In this document: piece by piece, positions 43,450 to 51,097 of the stretch
Position numbering within the stretch: the first letter of the stretch is position 1
How the letters are laid out: each line of letters starts with the position of its first letter
Assembly: GCF_003201655.1 (NCBI RefSeq)
Contig: NZ_QJJU01000011.1
Location: 143,167-207,166, forward strand
Length of the DNA: 64,000 bases
Source: Mycolicibacterium moriokaense
GTDB lineage: Bacteria; Actinomycetota; Actinomycetes; Mycobacteriales; Mycobacteriaceae
Reading direction: 5' to 3'
Notes under the pieces: generated by a model
The model's database searches: none
What the model was told of the DNA's origin: nothing
Seen by the model: the letters and a program-made list of their open reading frames with translations, nothing else
Position numbers and translations under genes: made by a program

Positions 43450-44279
43450 CGAAAGCCATTGACTGCCTGATCAACGTGCACTTCGGCGAGACGGAGAAGC
43501 AGCCCACCTGGATGCTGAAGGTGCGCGACGACTACTTCAAGGGCCCGGAGTCGATGTTCGCGCCGGTTGACCTGACCGAACTGCTCGACGAGATGGATGA
43601 GCAGGGCGTCGCGAAAGCCATCCTGATGGACAACGTCGCGAAGCCGTCGACAACGGCACGCAAGTTCGTCGAAGCGAAGCCGGACCGGTTCGCGTTGGCG
43701 ATGGGCGGAGTGAACCTGCTGCGGCCGATGCCCGCGCTGAGGGAACTCAGCGCGGTGGTAGCCGATCTTCCAGTGGCGTATGCCGTTGTGGGTCCGAGCT
43801 TCTGGGGTGATGGGCAATACCCACCCAGCGACGCCGTGTACTACCCGCTCTACACCAAGTGCGCCGAACTCGGACTTCCGCTGTGCATCAACACCGGCCT
43901 CCCGGGACCGCCGATACCGGGTGAGGTGCAGAACCCGATCCATCTCGACCGGGTCTGCGTGCGGTTCCCCGAGCTCAAGCTGTGCATGATCCACGGCGCC
44001 GACCCGTGGTGGGACATCGCGATCCGCCTGATGATCAAGTACGAGAACCTGCACCTCATGACGTCGGCATGGTCGCCAAAGCGGCTGCCGGAAAGCCTGC
44101 TGCACTACATGCGGACCCGCGGGTCGACCAAGGTGATCTATGCGTCGGACTGGCCGGTGCTCAAGATGCGCCGCGTCGTACCCGAAGCCCTTGCGCTGGA
44201 CCTGCCTGCCGATGCACTCGAGAACTATCTCTACAACAACGCACACAACTTCTTCTTCGGGCCCAAAGAGGAGCACTGA
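43446..44279 (+). CDS. Amidohydrolase-family protein 2
   Basis: A 277-aa shorter amidohydrolase_2 member. It begins TKAIDCLINVHFGE; the first metal motif is thus C-L-I-N-V-H instead of D-x-H-x-H. Later blocks are LPLCINTGLPG (where His is usual), LCMIHGADPWW and VIYASDWPVLKM (metal-site Asp). With several metal ligands altered, activity is uncertain and it may be a partner of the neighbouring full-length amidohydrolase. Start GTG 43446 overlaps the ligase stop by 4 bp and has AGGAG upstream; an earlier ATG at 43407 would overlap the ligase by 43 bp. Confidence 0.82.
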   Translation: MTKAIDCLINVHFGETEKQPTWMLKVRDDYFKGPESMFAPVDLTELLDEMDEQGVAKAILMDNVAKPSTTARKFVEAKPDRFALAMGGVNLLRPMPALRELSAVVADLPVAYAVVGPSFWGDGQYPPSDAVYYPLYTKCAELGLPLCINTGLPGPPIPGEVQNPIHLDRVCVRFPELKLCMIHGADPWWDIAIRLMIKYENLHLMTSAWSPKRLPESLLHYMRTRGSTKVIYASDWPVLKMRRVVPEALALDLPADALENYLYNNAHNFFFGPKEEH

Positions 44280-45316
44280 TGGATCGTCACGAACTGCGCA
44301 GACTCGACTACAGCCTCACGGACGACCATGAGGCACTGCAGGCTGCCTACAAGGACTTCTTCAAGACCCACTGTCCTATCGAAACAGTGTGGGCCGCGGA
44401 GGAGTCTGGATTCGACAAGAGCCTGTGGGAGCGGCTGTGTGCGATGGGGGCGACGACGATGGCGCTACCCGAATCCGTTGGGGGAGACGGGGCGACGCTG
44501 GTCGACCTGACCTTGGTGGCCGAGGAGATCGGCCGCTCGCTCGCGCCGGTGCCGTGGATCGACCACGTCTGCGCGGCCCGACTGCTCGCCCGGTTGGGTG
44601 CGGTGGAGGCCGACGTCATGAACGGCAAACAGCTGGCCGCGTTTGACCCGCGCCACGACTATGCATCCGGCGTCCGGCTGATCCCGACAGGCTCGATCGC
44701 CGACCAGATCGTGGTGCGCGACGGCCAGGACATCGTGCGGCTGACATTCGGCACGCGGCCGGCCAAGGTTGACAACATCGGCCGGTTGCCGATGGCGTGG
44801 GTCGATCCTGCTGGCGCAGACGGGCGCACGGTGCTGGCGAGCGGTGTTGAGGCGTTGGCGGAATACCAGCGTGCGCTGGACGAGTGGCGGGTGCTGACGG
44901 CGGCGGCGTTGGTGGGACTCGTCGAGGAGACGATGACGATCGCCGCAGAGTTCGCCAAGAACCGTTACACGCTGGGCGTACCGATCTCGACGTTGCAGGG
45001 CATCTCGCATCCGCTGGCCAACATCGCCATCACGGTGCAGGGCGGCCGCAACCTCTGCCGCCGCGCGGCCTGGTTCTTGGACAACGAGCCCGACGAGCGA
45101 CCCGAGCTTGCGCCTTCGGCATTCGTGTTCATGGCAGAGGAAGCATCCAAGGCCGCAACGATGGCCGTGCATATCCAAGGCGGACTTGGCGTTTCGGCAG
45201 AGGCACCCGCAACCGCTTATCTGGTTCGAGCGCGTGGATGGGCGCTGGCAGGCGGAGACCCAGGCGCCAGCGCCAAGTACATCGCCGAGATTGTCGCCGC
45301 GCGGGAAAGCAACTAA
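44279..45316 (+). CDS. Acyl-CoA dehydrogenase family protein, small subunit type
   Basis: A 345-aa acyl-CoA dehydrogenase-fold protein with a weak middle domain. Visible are ESVGGDGATLVDLTLVAEEIGRSLAPVPW, RYTLGVPISTLQGISHPLANIAI and the C-terminal IQGGLGVSAEAPATAYLVRARG. The usual YEGT catalytic block is absent (LAGGDPGASAKY). It resembles the small non-catalytic or half-site subunits of mycobacterial heterotetrameric FadE enzymes. It shares one base with the upstream stop (TGATG), with GAGGAG before it, and lies 8 bp before the larger dehydrogenase, its probable partner. Confidence 0.88.
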   Translation: MDRHELRRLDYSLTDDHEALQAAYKDFFKTHCPIETVWAAEESGFDKSLWERLCAMGATTMALPESVGGDGATLVDLTLVAEEIGRSLAPVPWIDHVCAARLLARLGAVEADVMNGKQLAAFDPRHDYASGVRLIPTGSIADQIVVRDGQDIVRLTFGTRPAKVDNIGRLPMAWVDPAGADGRTVLASGVEALAEYQRALDEWRVLTAAALVGLVEETMTIAAEFAKNRYTLGVPISTLQGISHPLANIAITVQGGRNLCRRAAWFLDNEPDERPELAPSAFVFMAEEASKAATMAVHIQGGLGVSAEAPATAYLVRARGWALAGGDPGASAKYIAEIVAARESN

Positions 45317-45324
45317 GGGAGACA

Positions 45325-46521
45325 ATGGATTTCTCACGAGTTCACCTGTCCGACGACGATCAGGCCTTCCGCGACGAGGCCCGCGACTTCCTGCGCACAC
45401 ACGTTACGGAGGAGGTTCTCCGCCGCGATCGCGAGACCGGCGACAACTTCGACGAGGGTGTGCATCTGGCTCTCGGTGCGGCGGGCTACCTAGCGCGTGA
45501 CTGGAAGCCCGAGTCCGAGGGCGGCTTCAACCGCGTGCACCGGCGTATCTGGGACCTCGAGAAGCGGCGGGCTCATGTGCCGTGGGTGACGTTCGGTACG
45601 ACCGCCATGATTGCGCGTTCGGTGGAGAAGTTCGGCTCGCCTGAACTGAAGGCTTACGTGATGCCCCTGGTGTTCAGTGGCCACGTGCGGCTTTGCCTGG
45701 GCTACACCGAGCCTGAGGGCGGTTCCGATGTCGCGACCTGCAAGACGCGCGCGGTCCGCGACGGTGACAGCTGGGTGATCAATGGCTCCAAGATGTTCAC
45801 CACCGGTGCGCACAACTGCCAGTACGTCTTCCTGATCACCAATACCGACCCCGATGCGCCAAAGCACAAGAGCCTGACCATGTTTCTGGTCCCGCTCGAC
45901 TTGCCGGGGATCGAGATCCAAGGCATGCGCACGGTCGACGGCGACCGAACGAACATCGTCTACTACAGCGACGTCCGCGTCGACGACAAGTACCGGCTCG
46001 GTGACGTGAACGACGGCTGGACGGTGGTGCGTGAACCGCTCAACGTCGAGCACGGTGCGGTGGACGCCGCCGCGGACGGACTGCAGGACGTGTCGATCAT
46101 GATGCATCAGGCCGGGTTCATGGCTGCCGCGGTGGACAAGGCGGCCGCCAAGGTCAGTCAGGCCGATCCCAGCGGCCGTCGGCTTGTCGACGACGGGGCT
46201 GTGGCATACCGCCTGGGGCGCAGTGTCGCCAGGATGGAGGCATCGTTGTCGGCGACGTCCATCTTCGGGCGCGTGGCGCTTGCACAGACAATGCGGGACA
46301 TCTCCCCGGATCTGATGGACATCCTCGGCGCCGCGTCATCGCTACCGATCGGAACCGACGGTGCTGCCGACGACGGCGCTGCGGAGTATGTGTACCGGTT
46401 CGCGCCGCTGGTCGGCATCTACGGCGGCACCCTGGAGGTGTTCCGCAACATGATCGCCCAATACATGCTCGGCCTCGGCAAGCCGGCGTACGCGCCGCCT
46501 GCGCAGAAGAAAGCGTCGTAA
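45325..46521 (+). CDS. Acyl-CoA dehydrogenase, large subunit type
   Basis: A 398-aa dehydrogenase: LGYTEPEGGSDVATCKTRAV, MFTTGAHNCQYVFL, a middle domain ending RTNIVYYSDVRV, and the C-terminal GIYGGTLEVFRNMIAQYMLGL. The MCAD Glu position is Gly (YGGT). It is a clear paralogue of the dehydrogenase at 60535 in the Lux/Rieske cluster, with almost the same wording in the flavin-binding region. Together with the 345-aa protein it probably forms a heteromeric enzyme. It is last in the operon started at 39756; repeat and hairpin sequence follows. Confidence 0.92.
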   Translation: MDFSRVHLSDDDQAFRDEARDFLRTHVTEEVLRRDRETGDNFDEGVHLALGAAGYLARDWKPESEGGFNRVHRRIWDLEKRRAHVPWVTFGTTAMIARSVEKFGSPELKAYVMPLVFSGHVRLCLGYTEPEGGSDVATCKTRAVRDGDSWVINGSKMFTTGAHNCQYVFLITNTDPDAPKHKSLTMFLVPLDLPGIEIQGMRTVDGDRTNIVYYSDVRVDDKYRLGDVNDGWTVVREPLNVEHGAVDAAADGLQDVSIMMHQAGFMAAAVDKAAAKVSQADPSGRRLVDDGAVAYRLGRSVARMEASLSATSIFGRVALAQTMRDISPDLMDILGAASSLPIGTDGAADDGAAEYVYRFAPLVGIYGGTLEVFRNMIAQYMLGLGKPAYAPPAQKKAS

Positions 46522-46541
46522 CTACCGCTTCCTAACTACCG

Positions 46542-46600
46542 CGAGCGTGCGTGTCTGCACGGCGACACGCCGCGCAACGCGAGCATTTCGCGCACGCTCG
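46542..46600. repeat. GC-rich hairpin, family A-related
   Basis: CGAGCGTGCG (46542-46551) pairs perfectly with CGCACGCTCG (46591-46600). The interior carries GGCGACACGCCG, the same core as the family A repeats. It follows the stop codon of the dehydrogenase and could end transcription. Confidence 0.55.
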
Positions 46601-46624
46601 GGACTCTTGACGGCTGCACTAAAC

Positions 46625-46648
46625 TTTCTATTTTAGTAGCAATAGAAA
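46625..46648. promoter_or_regulatory. Perfect 24-bp inverted repeat, predicted operator
   Basis: TTTCTATT-N8-AATAGAAA, eight-base perfect arms. It lies 27 bp before the amidohydrolase 3 ATG, in an AT-rich patch. Unlike the 17-bp motif, so it points to a different regulator. Confidence 0.65.
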
Positions 46649-46675
46649 TTACGGCCGCCTCGGTAAGGGGGTCCG

Positions 46676-47779
46676 ATGTCACTCGTGATCGACGCTGACG
46701 GGCACGTCGAGGAGACGCTTCCCGAACTGGTCGACGCCATCCCGTCGGCCATGCGCGACAGCGCCCTGCAGTTCGTCGCCGAATCCGGCGGGTACGTCAC
46801 CTACCGGATCGAGGGCCGGTTGTGGCGATCGAAATATCCGTTCCCCGGCGGGCTGCAGAACCATGTATCGGCCGGAGGCGTTCGACGCGAGGGCGGCCGC
46901 GATCCGAAGCTGCGTTTGCAGGTCCTTGATGACGAGGGGATCGACGCCGCCGTGCTGTATCCGAGCGTGGGGTTGATGTTCGGGCTGTTGGAGGATCCCG
47001 ACATCGCCGCCGCGCTATGCACGGCTTACAACGATTGGCTGGCCCGCTATTGCTCCACCGATGCGAAGCGTCTGATCGGCGTGGCGTTGCTGCCTCAGCA
47101 TGATCCCCATCTGGCGGCGGCCGAACTCGAACGAGCTGTCACAACATACGGTTTCGTCGGCGGCGTGATGCGACCCAACCGGATCGGAGGGCGCACCGCC
47201 GATCATCCCGACTTCGATGTGTTGTGGGACAAGGCCCAACAGCTCGACGTCCCGATGTCGCTGCACGAGGCGTATCTCGCAGGCATCGACACCATCGGCC
47301 TCGACCGGATGTCCAGCTACGCAGGCTGCCACATCGTCAGCCACGTCTTCGAGCAGATGGCCGCGATGGTCAACGTCACGTTGGCGGGCATCTTCCAGCG
47401 CTTCCCCCAACTCCGCGTCGGCTTCCTCGAGGCCGGGTGCGGGTGGGCGCCGACCTGGGCGGACCGCATCGAAGAGCACTACGAACTCGCGCCAGGCGAC
47501 TACCGCGGCGGAAACCCCGACGGCGTGCTCAGCACGCGATCGTGGCTCACGTTCGAGATCGAGGAGCCGGGCCTGGCGTCGACGCTGGAGCAGGGTTGGG
47601 CCGACAACGTCATGTTCGCCTCCGACTACCCGCACCATGACGCCGTTTATCCGGGAGCGGTGAAGTGCGTCAAGGAGCGGGGGCTCGGCGAGGAGCTCGA
47701 GCGTAAAGTGCTGGCCGACAACGCCCTCGCGTTCTACGGGGATCGGCTGCGCGGCATCATCGGCGAGTCAGGCAGTTAG
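46676..47779 (+). CDS. Amidohydrolase-family (TIM-barrel metal-dependent) protein 3
   Basis: A 367-aa amidohydrolase_2 member with the first metal motif IDADGHVEE (D-x-x-x-H form), then VPMSLHEAYLAG (His), YAGCHIVSHVFE (His), LRVGFLEAGCGW and MFASDYPHHDAV (Asp). The later ligands are more complete than in amidohydrolase 2. The family includes metal-dependent decarboxylases and hydrolases acting on aromatic or cyclic acids. It starts a new unit with its own predicted operator and is followed 2 bp later by a class II aldolase-family gene. Confidence 0.88.
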   Translation: MSLVIDADGHVEETLPELVDAIPSAMRDSALQFVAESGGYVTYRIEGRLWRSKYPFPGGLQNHVSAGGVRREGGRDPKLRLQVLDDEGIDAAVLYPSVGLMFGLLEDPDIAAALCTAYNDWLARYCSTDAKRLIGVALLPQHDPHLAAAELERAVTTYGFVGGVMRPNRIGGRTADHPDFDVLWDKAQQLDVPMSLHEAYLAGIDTIGLDRMSSYAGCHIVSHVFEQMAAMVNVTLAGIFQRFPQLRVGFLEAGCGWAPTWADRIEEHYELAPGDYRGGNPDGVLSTRSWLTFEIEEPGLASTLEQGWADNVMFASDYPHHDAVYPGAVKCVKERGLGEELERKVLADNALAFYGDRLRGIIGESGS

Positions 47780-47781
47780 GC

Positions 47782-48555
47782 GTGACCGACGCCGACACCA
47801 ACCGGCCGACCGCAATGCGAGCCATGGTGGTCACGAAACCCATTGCGCCCGCATTGCCCGAACTGACTGCCGCCCAGGAACTCGCGCTGCTGTGTCGCTG
47901 CCTGTTCGCCGAGGGATATGACGACCATCTCGCAGGCCACATCACCTACAAACAGGCCGATGGGACGTTCCTGGTGAACCCGTTCGGCCTGACGTGGGAC
48001 GAGGTCACCGCGAGCGACGTCATGACGATGGATGCCGATGGCAAGGAGATCTCAGGCCCCTGGACGATCACGCCCGCGATCACTCTGCACGTCGAATTGC
48101 ACCGTGTCCGTGACGATATCGCGGTGGCGATCCACAACCAGTCGCGATGGGGCACGGTGTGGGCCGACATCGGACGCGCCCCGGAGATCTATGACCAAAC
48201 CGGCGCGCTGTACCACGGCCGTGTCGCCGTATACGACGAGTACTGGGGAACGGTGGACGACGCGAGCAATGCCCGCGCCGTGGCCAAGGCCATCGGCGAA
48301 GCCAACATCGGGCTTCTCGCCAACCACGGCGTGGTGGTGCTCGGCGCGGACGTCCAACAGGCTTATCTGCGCGCCATGTCGTTCGAATGGCGCAGTCGCC
48401 AAGCCTGGCGCATCGCCGCCGCCGGCGGCGGTGTCCCAATGAATCGCGACGCGGCGCGCACCTACGGCGAGTTCTTCAACTCCCACCAGTTCACCGGGCT
48501 GTTCGAGGCGATGGCACGCCGCGAACTGCGTCGAGACCCCGCAGTATTGAACTGA
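47782..48555 (+). CDS. Class II aldolase/adducin-family protein
   Basis: A 257-aa protein of the AraD/FucA fold: LCRCLFAEGYDDHLAGHITYK, the first metal His region; TLHVELHRVRDDIAVAIHNQSRWGT, which holds the H-x-x-x-H-type ligands; and LLANHGVVVLGADVQQAY, which holds the third His. Such zinc enzymes cleave aldols or decarboxylate small hydroxy acids, and some act on aromatic hydroxy-acids. It probably works together with amidohydrolase 3, from which it is separated by 2 bp. It is convergent with the SnoaL-like gene, one base apart. Confidence 0.88.
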   Translation: MTDADTNRPTAMRAMVVTKPIAPALPELTAAQELALLCRCLFAEGYDDHLAGHITYKQADGTFLVNPFGLTWDEVTASDVMTMDADGKEISGPWTITPAITLHVELHRVRDDIAVAIHNQSRWGTVWADIGRAPEIYDQTGALYHGRVAVYDEYWGTVDDASNARAVAKAIGEANIGLLANHGVVVLGADVQQAYLRAMSFEWRSRQAWRIAAAGGGVPMNRDAARTYGEFFNSHQFTGLFEAMARRELRRDPAVLN

Positions 48556-48556
48556 G

Positions 48557-48961
48557 TCAGTCGGCGCGGGCGCCCTCGACCGGGCCCTCGGCGCCCGGCT
48601 GCTTCGTGAACACGCTGACGTGGCAGATGAGTCCGTCGTCGTTGCGCTCGAACAGGATGCACTCGGGGTAGGTGGTGGGGACGCCGTCGACTGCGAAGGT
48701 CTCGCTCAGCTCGACGAATGACACTCGATTCGAGACGTGGGAGACGCGCTGCACCTGTAGCTGGTAGCCGTCGAGCGACGTGATGACGCCGCGCAGGAAA
48801 TCGACGTAGCGTTGCTTGCCCTCCACGACGTCACAAAAGGGACCGTCGCGAGTCAAGCCTTCGTCGGCGATCGTGGCCGCGAGCCCATCCCAGTCGATGG
48901 CAGCCATGCAGGCCAGGTAGTGCTCGACCGCATCAGTCCTGATCTCACGCACGGCGGTCAT
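48557..48961 (-). CDS. SnoaL/NTF2-like fold protein
   Basis: A 134-aa cone-fold protein typical of SnoaL-like isomerases/hydratases or ketosteroid isomerase relatives. The N-terminal helix region reads TDAVEHYLACMAAIDWDGLAATIADE, followed by DGPFCDVVEGKQRYVDFLRGV and beta strands to about 125. Such proteins often catalyse small ring isomerisations, but many have no known function. The ATG at 48961 begins the fold; the frame is open 15 codons earlier in repeat sequence. It probably shares a transcript with the Ltp2-like genes upstream. Confidence 0.75.
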   Translation of the reverse strand: MTAVREIRTDAVEHYLACMAAIDWDGLAATIADEGLTRDGPFCDVVEGKQRYVDFLRGVITSLDGYQLQVQRVSHVSNRVSFVELSETFAVDGVPTTYPECILFERNDDGLICHVSVFTKQPGAEGPVEGARAD

Positions 48962-48982
48962 GTTAGGCGCCCGCCAATGCAG

Positions 48983-49042
48983 GCGAGAAGACGCAAAGTG
49001 CCCCAATTCGTCGGCGTGTCGGGGACCTTTGCGTCTGCTCGG
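48983..49042. repeat. Hairpin repeat, family A copy 3
   Basis: GCGAGAAGACGCAAAG pairs with 49026-49042 with few mismatches. The core CGGCGTGTCGGGG matches the copy at 26191. Unlike copies 1 and 2 it lies between two genes on the same strand. Confidence 0.6.
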
Positions 49043-49048
49043 CGGAGG

Positions 49049-50197
49049 TCACAGCGTCACGACCGTGGCAGCGGCGGTGCCGGGTGCGCCGTAGAGCTGC
49101 GCGAAGCCGACGCGCGGCGCACCGGGAACCTGGCGGTCGCCGGCCTCGCCCCGCAGCTGGCGCACCAGCTCGTGAATCTGGCGAAGACCGGACGCACCGA
49201 TCGGCTCGCCGTTGGCGATCAGCCCGCCGTCGGTGTTGATCGGCATGGCGCCGTGGATCTCTGTGGCTCCGTCGGCTAGCAGTTTCTCCTGCTCGCCGTC
49301 TGCGCAGAAGCCACACTCGGCCATATGGATGACCTCCGCGCCTGCGTCGGTGTCCTGCAGCTGAATGACGTCGACGTCTTCCGGTGCAACACCGGCCTTT
49401 TCGAATGCCGCCTTCGCCGCGTACACCGTCGGTGCCACGTCTTCGTCGACCGGCGCGAAGGTGGTGTTGACCTCGTACGCACCGTAGCGGCGGGTGCGCA
49501 CCTCGACCGCACGCAGGTACACCGGTTTCGAGGTGTAGCGATGGGCGATGTCGGCCCGGCACATCACGACCGCTGCCGCGCCCTCATCGGGGGCGCAGAA
49601 CATGTACTGGGTGAGTGGATAGTTGAGCATCGCCGAGTTGAGGATCTCCTCCTCGGGGATCGGCTTGCGCCGGAACGCGTTTGGATTCAGCTCGCCGTTG
49701 CGGAAGTTCTTGGCCGCGACCTTGGCCAGGGTGTCCTGGGAGATGCCGTGGTCGTGCAGGTAGCGGTTGGCCTTCATTCCAAAGAACTGTGTGGTGAGGT
49801 ACTGCCCGTTCTCGGCGTACCACGACGGCATGCCCACCAGTGCGGGATCCTCGGTGAAGGCGCCGCGCGGATGCTTGTCAAGGCCGATGGCGATGCCGAT
49901 GTCGTAGTCGCCCAATCGGATTCCGTCGGCGCACGCCTTGGCGGCGCTGGCGGCCGTCGCGCAGGCATTGAACACGTTGGTGAACGGAATCCCGGTCAGT
50001 CCCACCATGCCGACGATCGCGTCGGGGTTGGCCACTGTCCAGCTGCCGCCGGTAGCGAACTGGATATCGTTCCATTGCACACCCGCGTCGGCCACCGCCG
50101 CGAAGATGGCGTCGACGCCCATCGCCATCGCCGACTTACCTTCGAATCGACCGAAGGGGTGCAGGCCTACGCCGATGATCGCGACGTCGTTCGTCAT
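49049..50197 (-). CDS. Thiolase-superfamily lipid-transfer protein/aldolase (Ltp2-like)
   Basis: A 382-aa thiolase-fold protein of the SCP-x/Ltp type. Cys79 lies in FNACATAASAA. The region that carries His in true thiolases (GHP) reads NGEPIGASGLRQIHEL, as in the non-thiolytic Ltp2 group. Ltp2 of mycobacteria and rhodococci is a retro-aldolase that cleaves a steroid side-chain thioester and works only with a DUF35 protein. A DUF35 gene lies directly upstream with a 4-bp overlap, so the same arrangement is likely here. It should cleave a beta-hydroxy-acyl-CoA with a ring or tertiary carbon. The start chosen is ATG 50197. Confidence 0.88.
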   Translation of the reverse strand: MTNDVAIIGVGLHPFGRFEGKSAMAMGVDAIFAAVADAGVQWNDIQFATGGSWTVANPDAIVGMVGLTGIPFTNVFNACATAASAAKACADGIRLGDYDIGIAIGLDKHPRGAFTEDPALVGMPSWYAENGQYLTTQFFGMKANRYLHDHGISQDTLAKVAAKNFRNGELNPNAFRRKPIPEEEILNSAMLNYPLTQYMFCAPDEGAAAVVMCRADIAHRYTSKPVYLRAVEVRTRRYGAYEVNTTFAPVDEDVAPTVYAAKAAFEKAGVAPEDVDVIQLQDTDAGAEVIHMAECGFCADGEQEKLLADGATEIHGAMPINTDGGLIANGEPIGASGLRQIHELVRQLRGEAGDRQVPGAPRVGFAQLYGAPGTAAATVVTL

Positions 50198-50625
50198 GTG
50201 CGGGATCCTCTCTGGACCGGTTGGAAGGCGAACGTCACGAGTTCGTTGCCGTCGGCATCGGTTGAGAACGGCATCATTGTCAGCGCGACCTCCATGCCGA
50301 ATTCGAGCTTGCCTGGGTCGTTTTCGGTCAGCCTGCCCTCGACACGGATCACGTCGTCGAGTTGCACCAGTCCCACGCCGAACGGCACGAAGTCCTTGCC
50401 GACGGGGCCCTTGTAGGGCACCCCCGGCGGGAAGCCCTGGGTCGTCCAGGCGACGCGCTTGCCCTGGCGCGGTAGCAGCACGTCTGACATGTCGCCCTTG
50501 CTGCACTTCGGGCAGCGCTGCTGAATCGGAAACGTCGTGGCACCGCAGTCGCCACACCGGCTGCCGATCAGCTGCGTGTCGGTGTCCGGCCAGGTCGAGA
50601 TTTCGGGCGCAAGCGCCTTCTGCAT
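50194..50625 (-). CDS. DUF35 OB-fold zinc-ribbon protein, aldolase partner
   Basis: A 143-aa protein with an N-terminal rubredoxin-like zinc ribbon (Cys24, Cys27, Cys38, Cys41 in a C-x2-C-x10-C-x2-C layout) and a DUF35 OB-fold. Such proteins form the CoA-binding partner of Ltp2-type aldolases and thiolases. The overlap (ATGA) with the thiolase-like gene fits. Start ATG 50625 is preceded by GGAGG 8 bases upstream. A perfect 17-bp operator motif (50666-50682) lies 40 bp upstream of the start. It is the first gene of a leftward operon with the Ltp2-like and perhaps SnoaL-like genes. Confidence 0.88.
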   Translation of the reverse strand: MQKALAPEISTWPDTDTQLIGSRCGDCGATTFPIQQRCPKCSKGDMSDVLLPRQGKRVAWTTQGFPPGVPYKGPVGKDFVPFGVGLVQLDDVIRVEGRLTENDPGKLEFGMEVALTMMPFSTDADGNELVTFAFQPVQRGSRT

Positions 50626-50665
50626 GGGGTGATCCTCCGTAGCGTCGGGCCGGAAGCAGATAGCA

Positions 50666-50682
50666 ACTGTAAACATTACAGT
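50666..50682. promoter_or_regulatory. Operator-like 17-bp motif (copy 5), perfect palindrome
   Basis: ACTGTAA-ACA-TTACAGT, fully symmetric over 14 arm bases and followed by AT. It lies in the 88-bp gap upstream of the DUF35 gene. Confidence 0.75.
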
Positions 50683-50713
50683 ATCCCCTGCCGGGCGGGA
50701 CTGGGGATGGTGC

Positions 50714-51088
50714 TCAGCGCGGGTCGATGAGGTTGCGCAGGCTCTGTGCGGGGTAGACGCACGCGCCGGCCGCCTCAACACGCGCGGATAGCGTGCGATC
50801 CGAGGTTGCGACGCGGATCTGCGCGGGATCGGAGTCGGCCCGCACCAGCCGGACGATTTCGTCGTCGGCCGAGTTGGGGGCCGCCTTCGGGGCGTGGGCC
50901 ACCTTGATGACGGCCGATTCGATCGGCGGCGACGGCGGGCGCTCGAATACCACCGTTACGTCGGCGCCTTCGGCCGCCGCCCATCGCTCGAGCCGTTCCA
51001 CCAATGCGGCCATCGCACGGCCACGGGCACGCCACCAGCCATCCGGGCGAGACCCGATCACGTTCATGCCGTCAACGATCCACCGCAC
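50714..51088 (-). CDS. YacP-like NYN/PIN-domain protein
   Basis: A 124-aa protein with a single NYN (PIN-like nuclease) domain: WIVDGMNVIGSRPDGWW at the N-terminus, then TVVFERPP, NSADDEIVRLV and VATSDRTLSARVEAAGA. The acidic residues D6, the D-D pair and the D of T-S-D fit the metal site of YacP/Rae1-type ribonucleases. It may cleave or bind RNA. It is an outlier in a catabolic region and probably a conserved housekeeping gene. It lies 9 bp downstream of the SDR gene and may share its transcript. Confidence 0.8.
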   Translation of the reverse strand: MRWIVDGMNVIGSRPDGWWRARGRAMAALVERLERWAAAEGADVTVVFERPPSPPIESAVIKVAHAPKAAPNSADDEIVRLVRADSDPAQIRVATSDRTLSARVEAAGACVYPAQSLRNLIDPR

Positions 51089-51097
51089 CAGTTCAGG

